Source of the DNA: Lactobacillus sp.
GTDB taxonomy: Bacteria; Bacillota; Bacilli; Lactobacillales; Lactobacillaceae
NCBI RefSeq assembly: GCF_014803895.1
Contig: NZ_JAAVAU010000031.1
Location: forward strand, 11,050 to 75,049
Length of the DNA: 64,000 nucleotides
Reading direction: 5' to 3'
How positions within the stretch are numbered: the stretch's first letter is position 1; every line of letters starts with the position of its first letter. A program made the position numbers and the translations under genes. This document shows positions 8,581 through 16,721 of this stretch, in pieces. Under the pieces are notes generated by a model. That model was not told the DNA's origin. It saw only the letters and a list, made by a program, of their open reading frames with translations, and searched no databases.

Positions 8581-11556
8581 TTACTTATAAAAACCTTTAA
8601 TTTGTAAGCCATAAGCTTGACCAGCAGTCATATCATATTGAACTGCTTCATAATCTTTAAGCAATGATTGTTGTTCATTAGTTAAAGTCTTAGGATCAAC
8701 ACGGTGACCCTTTTGATCAACTAATTCAATACCAGTATCACCATCAAAGTTAATAGTAATAGCAGGTAATTTTTCATGAACTTCAGTTAAGAGAGCTTGA
8801 TATGGAGTTACCTTTGAATTAGTTTGTTCTAGCATCATAGCAATAAAGTCACTAGTACTTACATAGTTCGCATTCTTAGTTAATTTAGCCTTTGCACCAT
8901 GCTGTCTAGCATACTTATTAGAGTAAATAAAGTAAGTAGTTGAGTGCATTTGAACAGGATATTTAGCAGTGTAACTTTGTGACAAAATACTTGGATAGTG
9001 GTCACCATAGAAGACAACTGTAATTGGTTTATTAATCTTATCAATCTTAGTAATAAATTCCTTAACAGCTTGGTCAGTGTATTGTGTACCTTTAACGTAA
9101 GTTGCCATTTGTTCTTTTACAGCGCTACTGGTAAATAGTTCACCAGAAATCTTGCCCATGTATTCATTATTTTTATACCAATTATTATATGGCATGTGGT
9201 TTTGGATAGTAATTAAGTTAATAAATTGACCACCCTTTTGAGAATTAATTTGTTTCAAACCATTTGCATAAGCAGTAAAGTCTGAATTATAGGTACTAGT
9301 TCCTAATTTCTTTTGATCGATAATCTTGTACTTAGAACCTACATAAGCAAATTTATCAAACTTAAATCGCTTATAATCTTCAATTCTTGAGTAGTAAGAA
9401 CCAATAAATGGGTGAATAGCAGACTTATAATCAAAGTTCATTCCTAAAGTTGGGTAGTACTTATAACGTGGAACGACCTGAACATAAGGTGTTAAAGTTG
9501 AACGGAACATACCCATGTTGAGTCCTGTTAAAGTTTCCCATTCCATATTGGCAGTACCACCACCGTAACCAGCACTAAGCATGTTACCGTATGTAGCTTG
9601 ACTCTTAAGTGAACGAATAAACTTAATTGGATCTGGAAGTGACTTATCAAACTTAATAGTTGGGAAAGTATATGGATCTACAAAACTTTCACTCAAGTTA
9701 AAGACAATTGTTTGATCCTTCAAAGTGTTCTTACGAGTCTTATTAATCTCAGCGGCAACCTTAGAATACTTCTCGTAAATATGATTGATCGTAGCTTTAG
9801 AATAATTATCTGGCTTATTCATAATTTGCAAGTCAATATAATTCAAGAAGTTTAGAACGGGACCATTAACTTGGATATCACGTTCAGGGTTTCTAAATGA
9901 TTGTTTATTATCAAAACCACGGTTGATGTAGTAGATAATCCCGCCTTCATGATTAAAACGAATTGGAGTTAAGAACAAAAGCACACTTAATAATGCCCAA
10001 ATACCACGTCTCTTCCAATTACCACGTTTTTCAACTGGGACTTTAATTTCTAACAAAACAATGAGTGCCACCAACACAGCAATGGCGACAACAATTAGGA
10101 TAAATGTCTGTTGACCTATCATTGGAATTAAGGTCTTCATATTAGAAGCTTCACTTAATTCAGTTGGATAAATAGGCTCCCCACGTAAGTTTAATTTAAT
10201 CTTGTTAGCAATTGCCCAACCAATGGTTACAATTGTGACTAATCCACTAGATACCCAATAACGTGTAGTAATAAAGTACAAAATAGAGAACATTGCGTCT
10301 AAGAAAATCGTAGTTAATACGATTGCAAAGAACCTAGTTCCCAGTAAATAAACAACGGCGTTTACATCACTAGCAGTAGAAATTTGAATTCTTAAATTAT
10401 CAGATTCAATCAAAAATGAGGCAAAACTCAAAACGTAGAACCATCCCCAAGTTAATAGTTTAACTCGATGAATTTTGGCCCAGCGTAAGAATACTTTCCA
10501 GCTTTCTTGAAGAGTTTGAGCAAGTGATTCTTGTCGATTCAAGAAAAGAATCACTCTTCTAACTGGACGGATCCGATAAAGGTATTTTTCATATAGGAAA
10601 GCTAAACCTAAGCAAGCTAACATTAAAAGTACAATGATTAAAAATTCATTTACTCCTGCACTGTGAGTAATTGGAAAATCAGTCATGAACTTATTAGCAA
10701 TCGGTGCTTGCCAAAGAACAATCACTGGAATAAAGTAGCGTGCAATTCTATAGGTGAAGGACATAATCATTCTTCTAAAAATTAAGAAGATTCCTAATAC
10801 CATTAAGAAAAGAAACGGAGAAGTTGGATTATTTAAAAATCCACTGTTCCAGCCCGCACCTTTTTTACCGGCTAATACTTGTGACCAGTAGACAGCATTA
10901 AAACCTGGGACACCAATTAAGATAATAAAGAAAGATACAATACTACCAAAAATTGACCACTTAAATGCACGTGCGGTTATTTTAGTATTAGCTAAAAACA
11001 TTCCCCAAGCAAAATATAAGACTAGGTAAAGGCCATATAGTGAGTAACGGAACGACAAAGTTCCGGCAACTGTTGCAAAGCCAACAACAGTTAAGAGACT
11101 CAAAATAAGAATATTTTGCTTAGTAGTTATTTTGTGCTGTAAATCATAAATATATGGTTGGACTAACATGCTGACAACTAAACCAGTTAATAATACTGAT
11201 GTACTTGTCAATATTGGGAAAAATACTCCCCATAGCTTCCACATATTGAATGCACTTGGTGACTTAATAAAGTAAACCAAGTAATACAATACTAATGTCA
11301 CAACCGCCATTAACCAAAATCTAAAGCTTTCAGTCGGGCGATATTTTCTTTTACTATAAATTGCCCCAAATACCATTGGAACAAAAATCATAAATGCATG
11401 TTCAGCCAGAGCAGGAACAAATTTAAGTAAACCACCAAGTGGAAGTCTACCAAAACTCGAGGTCAATGATAAACCCTGTGCGAGCATGAAGAAAGTAACT
11501 AACATCAAGCAGATAGTCTGCAAAAATGTTAGAGATTTTTTCTTTTGTTTATCCAT
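8581..11556 (-). CDS. large LTA-synthase/phosphoglycerol-transferase-like membrane protein
   Basis: About 991 residues. The first ~540 residues are dense in hydrophobic segments (a dozen or more TM helices, with a second helix cluster after about residue 370). The C-terminal ~400 residues are a sulfatase/alkaline-phosphatase-fold domain like LtaS: metal-site Glu in NLSESFVDP, probable catalytic Thr in GGGTANMEWETLTG, His in IQNHMPYN, and Asp-His in FYGDHYPS. LtaS proteins have five TM helices and about 650 residues, so the membrane part is greatly enlarged. It probably transfers glycerol- or other polyol-phosphate outside the membrane. The start at 11556 is chosen because GGAAGAGAG precedes that ATG; the alternative at 11571 has no ribosome site. 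Confidence 0.88.
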   Translation of the reverse strand: MDKQKKKSLTFLQTICLMLVTFFMLAQGLSLTSSFGRLPLGGLLKFVPALAEHAFMIFVPMVFGAIYSKRKYRPTESFRFWLMAVVTLVLYYLVYFIKSPSAFNMWKLWGVFFPILTSTSVLLTGLVVSMLVQPYIYDLQHKITTKQNILILSLLTVVGFATVAGTLSFRYSLYGLYLVLYFAWGMFLANTKITARAFKWSIFGSIVSFFIILIGVPGFNAVYWSQVLAGKKGAGWNSGFLNNPTSPFLFLMVLGIFLIFRRMIMSFTYRIARYFIPVIVLWQAPIANKFMTDFPITHSAGVNEFLIIVLLMLACLGLAFLYEKYLYRIRPVRRVILFLNRQESLAQTLQESWKVFLRWAKIHRVKLLTWGWFYVLSFASFLIESDNLRIQISTASDVNAVVYLLGTRFFAIVLTTIFLDAMFSILYFITTRYWVSSGLVTIVTIGWAIANKIKLNLRGEPIYPTELSEASNMKTLIPMIGQQTFILIVVAIAVLVALIVLLEIKVPVEKRGNWKRRGIWALLSVLLFLTPIRFNHEGGIIYYINRGFDNKQSFRNPERDIQVNGPVLNFLNYIDLQIMNKPDNYSKATINHIYEKYSKVAAEINKTRKNTLKDQTIVFNLSESFVDPYTFPTIKFDKSLPDPIKFIRSLKSQATYGNMLSAGYGGGTANMEWETLTGLNMGMFRSTLTPYVQVVPRYKYYPTLGMNFDYKSAIHPFIGSYYSRIEDYKRFKFDKFAYVGSKYKIIDQKKLGTSTYNSDFTAYANGLKQINSQKGGQFINLITIQNHMPYNNWYKNNEYMGKISGELFTSSAVKEQMATYVKGTQYTDQAVKEFITKIDKINKPITVVFYGDHYPSILSQSYTAKYPVQMHSTTYFIYSNKYARQHGAKAKLTKNANYVSTSDFIAMMLEQTNSKVTPYQALLTEVHEKLPAITINFDGDTGIELVDQKGHRVDPKTLTNEQQSLLKDYEAVQYDMTAGQAYGLQIKGFYK

Positions 11557-11627
11557 TTTTCTCTCTTCCATAAAATTTAATTTAATTGCACTTAAACAAT
11601 CAGTTCACATTATATCTTAAAATTGTT

Positions 11628-11673
11628 ACAAAAAAATAAAGAATAAGGCCCGAAAGTCCTTTCAAGCCTTATT
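11628..11673 (-). terminator. terminator of the LCP-plsY operon
   Basis: The stem AATAAGGC/GCCTTATT (11642-11649 with 11666-11673) overlaps the last codons of the plsY-like gene and is followed by a T-rich run on the minus strand. Confidence 0.75.
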
Positions 11674-12306
11674 TTTTAATTTTTCCTTGATGGTTGTCAA
11701 AATATCCACTCTCTTACCATGCCCCGTAAAGAAATCTACGATATCTTTTCTAAATTTAAAAATCATCACTAAGGTAGCCAATAAGAAAATTAAACCATAT
11801 TGCCAACTCATCATTCTCCAAACATATATGCTATATCCTAACATATATACTAGCGGGGGAACAGTTAGATTTTTCATTATAATCACTAAAATTAGGCCAA
11901 CTAGTAAGAAAATAAAGCCTGCACGCCAATTAAAAAACACAATCCATTGTGCGCTAACTGCCACGCCTTTACCGCCATTGAAGTGATTCCAAATTGGAAA
12001 AGAGTGCCCTAGAATTAATCCTAAACCACAACATGCTATCGCTAGTAAATTATGATGATACATAAAGTATACGATGAATAGAGCAATTAATGTCTTAGAC
12101 AAATCACCTAAACAAGTTAGGATACCCCATTTTTTGCCCAGTACCGCACCCATATTGGCAGTACCAGGGTTATCTGAGCCGAACTTCGTTGGATCTTTAT
12201 GTAAAAAGCCCTTTCCAATAATCATCGCAAAGAGAAAATTACCAAAAACATATCCAATCAATAAAGACCATACTGCCATCCCCAACAATGTCATTTCTAT
12301 CCCCAT
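11662..12306 (-). CDS. plsY: PlsY-like acyl-phosphate:glycerol-3-phosphate acyltransferase
   Basis: A 214-residue integral membrane protein with about six TM helices. It has two PlsY blocks: FGSDNPGTANMGAVLGKKWG (about residues 42-61; the usual SGNxGATN is altered to SDNPGTAN) and GHSFPIWNHFNGGKGVA (about residues 100-116, well conserved). PlsY transfers an acyl group from acyl-phosphate to glycerol-3-phosphate, the first step of phospholipid synthesis. The altered first motif suggests a divergent paralogue or specialised copy. An alternative ATG at 12294 has a better GGGGAT ribosome site. It follows the LCP gene by 4 bp, so the two are cotranscribed. Confidence 0.82.
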   Translation of the reverse strand: MGIEMTLLGMAVWSLLIGYVFGNFLFAMIIGKGFLHKDPTKFGSDNPGTANMGAVLGKKWGILTCLGDLSKTLIALFIVYFMYHHNLLAIACCGLGLILGHSFPIWNHFNGGKGVAVSAQWIVFFNWRAGFIFLLVGLILVIIMKNLTVPPLVYMLGYSIYVWRMMSWQYGLIFLLATLVMIFKFRKDIVDFFTGHGKRVDILTTIKEKLKNKA

Positions 12307-12310
12307 TCTT

Positions 12311-13426
12311 CTACGACTCTAGTTTATCGCCGTTCCACCAGTTATTACTATTAGGTTCATAAATATAGTATTTTTGATTACTATCGCCACTGTTCCAATC
12401 AAAATTAGTATTCTTAGAATTTTGATAAGTTTCATTATTATTCAACTTAGCAGCACTCAAACCTAAACTTTGCCGCACAATATTAGAAGTTCTTTGTAAT
12501 TCAGAATCACTCATTACCTGGTAAGAAGCATCCCCAATCATTGCACCACGTCCATGTAAATAATCACTGGTCATATTATTTGTACAATCACGATAATTTT
12601 TAGCAATATTAACCATTGAGTTAAAAGTCAAATTAGTAAGAATATTCTTAGAAGCAGAATTCAAAACTTGATCTAAATTCTTCAAAGTATCAACTGACAT
12701 TGAATTTTTAATAATTGACATAATAACTTGTCTTTGACGTAATTGACGGCCGTAATCACCACGAGGATCGTCATAACGCATGCGAGAATATGCTAGTGCT
12801 TGCTTACCATTAAGATGAAGTTTTCCCTTTTTAAAGGTATAACCACCATAAGAGAATTTAAATGAATTATTGACATCAACCCCACCGACACCGTCGACAA
12901 GCTTTTCTAATCCACCCATATTTACTTCAACATAATACTTTAAAGGAACATTCAAAAGCTTGCTAGTAGTTTTCAATGCCATCTTAGCTCCGCCAATATT
13001 ATAAGCTGCGTTAATCTTGTGAACACTAAAGTTTTGTGTACCAATCATTTGTGCCATTGTATCACGTGGGATAGACATTAAATTAACACTCTTATTTTGT
13101 GGATTTACCGTGGCAATAATCATTGTATCAGTATTTCCACGTTTTTCAGTACGACCTAAGGCACCAGTATCAGTCCCCAGTAACAAAATTGAAAAACTAT
13201 GTTTTCCATCAAAACTATCTTGAGTAACTGCATTCTTAGGATCATATGTCTTGTCTACTGCAGTTTTCGCCTTGTTATAAACATAACCACCATAACAAGC
13301 TGCTCCGGCAATGGCTAAAACAATAATACCAACAACCCATAACCAGATATGTTTCTTCTTATGTGATTTTTTATTCATTTCTACCCGCGACGGAATAGAA
13401 TTATTATTTGAAGGTTTATTATCCAT
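12311..13426 (-). CDS. LytR-CpsA-Psr (LCP) family wall-polymer ligase
   Basis: A 371-residue protein with a short basic cytoplasmic N-terminus, one TM helix (about residues 29-49, IWLWVVGIIVLAIAGAACYG) and an extracytoplasmic LCP domain. Typical blocks are ILLLGTDTG, RGNTDTMIIATVNP, LMSIPRDT and AYSRMRYDDPRGDYGRQLRQR, the conserved Arg-rich site that holds the pyrophosphate of lipid-linked substrates. The family attaches teichoic acids or capsular polymers to peptidoglycan. The neighbouring PlsY-like and LTA-synthase-like genes support an envelope role. The ATG is preceded by AGGAACGAG. Confidence 0.93.
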   Translation of the reverse strand: MDNKPSNNNSIPSRVEMNKKSHKKKHIWLWVVGIIVLAIAGAACYGGYVYNKAKTAVDKTYDPKNAVTQDSFDGKHSFSILLLGTDTGALGRTEKRGNTDTMIIATVNPQNKSVNLMSIPRDTMAQMIGTQNFSVHKINAAYNIGGAKMALKTTSKLLNVPLKYYVEVNMGGLEKLVDGVGGVDVNNSFKFSYGGYTFKKGKLHLNGKQALAYSRMRYDDPRGDYGRQLRQRQVIMSIIKNSMSVDTLKNLDQVLNSASKNILTNLTFNSMVNIAKNYRDCTNNMTSDYLHGRGAMIGDASYQVMSDSELQRTSNIVRQSLGLSAAKLNNNETYQNSKNTNFDWNSGDSNQKYYIYEPNSNNWWNGDKLES

Positions 13427-13466
13427 GATCTCGTTCCTATACTTTTACTTTCTAAAAAACAAGATT

Positions 13467-13475
13467 ATTATAGCA
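13467..13475 (-). promoter_or_regulatory. extended -10 promoter of the LCP-plsY operon
   Basis: On the minus strand TGCTATAAT (an extended -10) lies about 40 bp upstream of the LCP start; no good -35 is visible. Confidence 0.55.
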
Positions 13476-13546
13476 AATCTTTATTTATATTAGATGTTAC
13501 CACATGATTCTTAAACTTTTGCTAATATAATTTCAAATAATACTAC

Positions 13547-13577
13547 AGAAAAAAAGCAATATGCAATGCATATTGCT
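13547..13577 (-). terminator. terminator of the LacX-like gene
   Basis: The perfect 10-bp stem AGCAATATGC/GCATATTGCT (13555-13564 with 13568-13577) is followed by a T-run on the minus strand. Confidence 0.85.
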
Positions 13578-13583
13578 AACCTT

Positions 13584-14465
13584 CTATTGAAAGGTAATGC
13601 TAGTTTTAAAATCAACACTAGCATCTGGAGCAAGATTTTTATTACCTAGTTTTTCACCCCAAGTACTAGTTTTTCCTAAAATATCAGGAAAACCATTAAT
13701 TGGAGCGATAGCTAAAAACTTATTAGTCTCAGAGGACTTCCAAATATCAACTCCACCAAACCCTTCAAGCGTTACGGTAATTGCATGTTCAACCTCTGTT
13801 TTGCTACTAGTTAAATTAATTGCTGTTAAGCCTGGGTTATTAATTAAAATATGTCCATAATCAAAAACAGCTTTTTGTAAAGGTAAAACACCATTATTAA
13901 CGCCAGCTATAGCTACGCTTTCTTCACTCCGTAACCCTTCTTTATCTAGGTTAAACTGGGTAAGATCTGGAATTTCGGGCATAAATCTTAACTCATAATC
14001 ATCAAAATCAAGCTTTTCCCCTTCAAGTGGAACTGAAAATGTCGGCATAATCCCCAAAGCATATGGCATTTCCTTTTCAGATGAGTTAGTTAAATGAAAT
14101 GAAACCTGTAACTGATTAGCTACAAGTAAATATGTCACCATTAAACTAAACTTAAAAGGATAATACTTTAACGTTTCATCGTTATGAGTCAAAATTAAAC
14201 TTGCTCTGTCATCTCCCTTGTCAACAACCGTCCACGGATAATCATTGGCAAAACCATTTGGCATCATTGAGTATTTTTTACCATCAATTACACATTGATT
14301 ACCATTTGATTTACCTACTGCCGGAAAAAGAACAGGTGCATGTTGTTCCCATTCGCTACCATTCCAAATACAATCAAAATTACTACTTTTGTCAATGACG
14401 TGGGTAATTTGTGCCCCCAATTCATTGATTTCAACTTTAAGTTGACTATTTTCAATTGTTAACAT
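13584..14465 (-). CDS. aldose-1-epimerase (LacX)-like protein lacking the catalytic residues
   Basis: A 293-residue soluble protein with the galactose-mutarotase beta-sandwich pattern of the LacX subfamily (WNGSEWEQHAPVLFPAVGK, the GFANDYPW block, WKSSETNKFLAIAPINGFPD). In LacX relatives the corresponding blocks read HGFARD, HPAF and a Glu before P.G.PD. Here the first His is Asn (PNGFANDYPW), the second His position reads GIMPTF, and the base Glu is Ala (LAIAPINGFPD). It may bind sugar without epimerising it. The ATG at 14465 is preferred because AGGATGA lies 7 bp upstream; a TTG one codon earlier is less likely. It is monocistronic. Confidence 0.8.
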   Translation of the reverse strand: MLTIENSQLKVEINELGAQITHVIDKSSNFDCIWNGSEWEQHAPVLFPAVGKSNGNQCVIDGKKYSMMPNGFANDYPWTVVDKGDDRASLILTHNDETLKYYPFKFSLMVTYLLVANQLQVSFHLTNSSEKEMPYALGIMPTFSVPLEGEKLDFDDYELRFMPEIPDLTQFNLDKEGLRSEESVAIAGVNNGVLPLQKAVFDYGHILINNPGLTAINLTSSKTEVEHAITVTLEGFGGVDIWKSSETNKFLAIAPINGFPDILGKTSTWGEKLGNKNLAPDASVDFKTSITFQ

Positions 14466-14823
14466 CAATCATCCTACTATATCAAACATAGAAAAAGTAA
14501 ACTAATACTTTTCGAAAAGAAATACGTGCTTCCTTTCATAGTCCATGTGTATACTTTTAAGAATAAAAGTGTGTAACCATACCAACAAATATTTTATATA
14601 TTAAAAACTAAGAAACCATTTCTATGTTTTAAGCTTTTCAATGAGTTCTTAATTTTATTACCCCATGAGGAATATTTGCTACTTTCACATTGAGCTAATT
14701 TTAAGGCTCAAATGTCGTTTTCTCTTCTTTAAAAAAATATCACGTATTCATGAATGCGTCAAACTGAAAGCGGTAGCACCATTATTAGAATAAGGTATAC
14801 TTCCATAATTGCCACTACTTTAC

Positions 14824-14851
14824 TTGACTGACAACTTTAATTTAATATAAT
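14824..14851 (+). promoter_or_regulatory. predicted orphan plus-strand promoter
   Basis: TTGACT (14824-14829) is separated by 16 bp from TATAAT (14846-14851). No protein gene follows on this strand; the only downstream element is a terminator at 14914-14946. A perfect inverted repeat overlaps the spacer and -10. Confidence 0.5.
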
Positions 14852-14860
14852 TAAAGTTGT
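14831..14860. repeat. 12-bp inverted repeat (possible operator)
   Basis: ACAACTTTAATT (14831-14842) and AATTAAAGTTGT (14849-14860) are perfect inverted copies around a 6-bp centre. They overlap the orphan promoter, so a regulator could bind here. This intergenic stretch (14466-14954) otherwise holds no convincing ORF. Confidence 0.5.
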
Positions 14861-14947
14861 TCCTATTGAGAAAAAATAATTAAATTATAAATATATTGGA
14901 ACAAGTTGATACGAAAAGGCATCCCACAACAGGATGCCTTTTTTGTA
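14857..14947 (+). ncRNA. candidate small RNA (~90 nt)
   Basis: The element has a predicted promoter upstream, an internal stem TTGTTCC (14857-14863)/GGAACAA (14898-14904), and an intrinsic terminator AAAAGGCATCC/GGATGCCTTTT followed by TTTTTTG. No ORF of useful length is present. The terminator alone could instead belong to the converging sugar-transporter gene, so the RNA is a hypothesis. Confidence 0.35.
14911..14947. terminator. bidirectional terminator
   Basis: The stem AAAAGGCATCC (14914-14924)/GGATGCCTTTT (14932-14942) has T-runs in both directions and ends the minus-strand GlcU-like gene. Confidence 0.8.
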
Positions 14948-14954
14948 TCTTAAT

Positions 14955-15818
14955 TTAGAATAAAGTGGTTAATATTGCCCCGGCAATAATTAAAATTAGA
15001 CCAACAATTGTGAAAATTAATCCACGCTTAGTCTTAGCTTCGTGTAAGAAGACTAAACCACCAATAGTAGAAATAACTACGCAAAGTTGTGAGAACACAA
15101 ATGCTAAGTTAACACCGTTCAATTGAACAGCAGTAGTATATGATAATGTACCAATACCAAATAAGAAACCAGCAGGAATACTTTGCATAGTTGGCTTTTC
15201 AACCCAAGTGTGGCCATGGCCAGTAACTACAGTATAAATAGCTACTGCTACCACCATACCAATAGTTTGAGCAATTAAAATACTAGTACTTGATCCTTTA
15301 ACAATTTTAGGAATAGAGCTAGATACAATATAACCCAAGGTAGTTAAAACCAATAAAATAATAGTACTTACTTGATTGCGTTTTTTACCTTCAGAAGTTC
15401 CTTGGTCAGTAATTGAAGTTAAACCAACACCAATAATCAAGATTATAATCCCGATAAAACCGTATAACTTGGCTTGTGGGCTACTCCATTCACCAAATGC
15501 CAGCACCCCTACTAACGGGACCCCAATTAACTGCAACCCAGTAGAAATCGGCATCGTCTCTGAAACACCAATTCTACTATAAGAAATATATTGTCCAACT
15601 TGACCTACTACCCAGGCCATACCCGCAGCGGCAGCCCAGATGAAGATATTTGCATTAATTTCTGAACGAGTAACGAGCCAAGCAATTACTGCAACGACTA
15701 ATGCACCGATAACAGTACCGGCAATTTGATTATACACATTACTCTTTTTTATACTTGAAACAACAAGTGGCATAAGCCCCCACCCAATAGCGGGGATAAA
15801 TAGCATAATGTATTTCAT
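14955..15818 (-). CDS. glcU: GRP-family sugar uptake protein (GlcU-like)
   Basis: A 287-residue membrane protein with ten predicted TM helices of the glucose/ribose porter (GRP, drug/metabolite superfamily) type. It has family-typical stretches such as IPAIGWGLMPLVVSSIKK at the N-terminus, GQVGQYISYSRIGVSETMPI and STGLQLIGVPLVGVLAFGEW. The family takes up glucose or other sugars with protons, independently of the PTS. GGGAG precedes the ATG. No regulator or catabolic gene adjoins it except a LacX-like gene downstream on the same strand, separated by terminators. Confidence 0.88.
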   Translation of the reverse strand: MKYIMLFIPAIGWGLMPLVVSSIKKSNVYNQIAGTVIGALVVAVIAWLVTRSEINANIFIWAAAAGMAWVVGQVGQYISYSRIGVSETMPISTGLQLIGVPLVGVLAFGEWSSPQAKLYGFIGIIILIIGVGLTSITDQGTSEGKKRNQVSTIILLVLTTLGYIVSSSIPKIVKGSSTSILIAQTIGMVVAVAIYTVVTGHGHTWVEKPTMQSIPAGFLFGIGTLSYTTAVQLNGVNLAFVFSQLCVVISTIGGLVFLHEAKTKRGLIFTIVGLILIIAGAILTTLF

Positions 15819-15883
15819 ATTTAATTACTCCCTAACTTTTTGTAACAATTAATTTTAGCAAGTTTAGCTACATATGTGCAAGT

Positions 15884-16588
15884 TTATTTTTTCTTCTTCT
15901 TTAAAATCATATTCATTCTAAAGACTAAAATAAGCAAAATAATCTCACATGCCAGTGGGATATAAACCGCCACAATCGCCATAGAAATCGCAAAAATTGT
16001 ATGGAAAACTACTGCCACTAAAATCATTACCCAGGAAATCCATCCTTTAAACCACTTTTGCCATATGCTTCCGGATAGAATTAAATAGTAAATAAACAGC
16101 GCAATACCAACATATATCAACCCACTATGTTCTATAAAGCCAATTGGACTAGTCATTAACATTGCAATAAAGCCACTTAAATAGGCTAAAATCGCAAAAA
16201 TTAGCATCATAATTAAGCGAATAATTTTTATTCTTCCACTATAATCCTTCACAAGATGATTTTTTAATAAAACGATTCCTATCCAAGTAAGTAAAACTAA
16301 AATAATCAATAGATATACTGGCCAGTCATTTAATGAAGTTACACTAACAAAAAACACTAATAATAGGACCAAACCAATTTCATAAAATAAATTAATTGCA
16401 AAGATACTGCTTGCTGTTTCGGCAGGTAGCCAAATTAAAATAGCCGCTAAAATTAAAAATACAGCACAATCCAGCTTCGTATGTTGACTTACTAATGCGT
16501 AGTTCGGAAAGTAAACCAAAGCAGCATCAATTAAGGCTAATATTGTCAAAATTATTCGCTGTAATTTAGTGTCTTTTATTCTTTCCAT
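15884..16588 (-). CDS. unknown integral membrane protein
   Basis: A 234-residue protein that is almost entirely hydrophobic, with about seven or eight TM helices, a basic N-terminus (MERIKDTKLQR) and a poly-Lys C-terminus. No motif or family was recognised. It lies 65 bp upstream of the GlcU-like gene on the same strand, without an obvious terminator between them, so they may be cotranscribed. It is divergent from the MFS exporter gene. Confidence 0.75.
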   Translation of the reverse strand: MERIKDTKLQRIILTILALIDAALVYFPNYALVSQHTKLDCAVFLILAAILIWLPAETASSIFAINLFYEIGLVLLLVFFVSVTSLNDWPVYLLIILVLLTWIGIVLLKNHLVKDYSGRIKIIRLIMMLIFAILAYLSGFIAMLMTSPIGFIEHSGLIYVGIALFIYYLILSGSIWQKWFKGWISWVMILVAVVFHTIFAISMAIVAVYIPLACEIILLILVFRMNMILKKKKK

Positions 16589-16682
16589 ATCATCTCACCC
16601 TCCTAAATAATCTTCCTATTTTTAATTATACCTTTGAAAAAATAACTTACGAACCAAATTTTTTTATGTTATTGTAATCAAC

Positions 16683-16699
16683 GACTCAAATTTCGAGTC
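16683..16699. promoter_or_regulatory. inverted repeat upstream of the MFS exporter (possible operator)
   Basis: GACTC AAATTTC GAGTC lies about 10 bp before the AAGGAGG ribosome site of the exporter. It is in a position suited to a repressor operator or a small leader hairpin. No cognate regulator gene adjoins. Confidence 0.35.
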
Positions 16700-16721
16700 C
16701 TGAAATTAAGGAGGAATTTTT

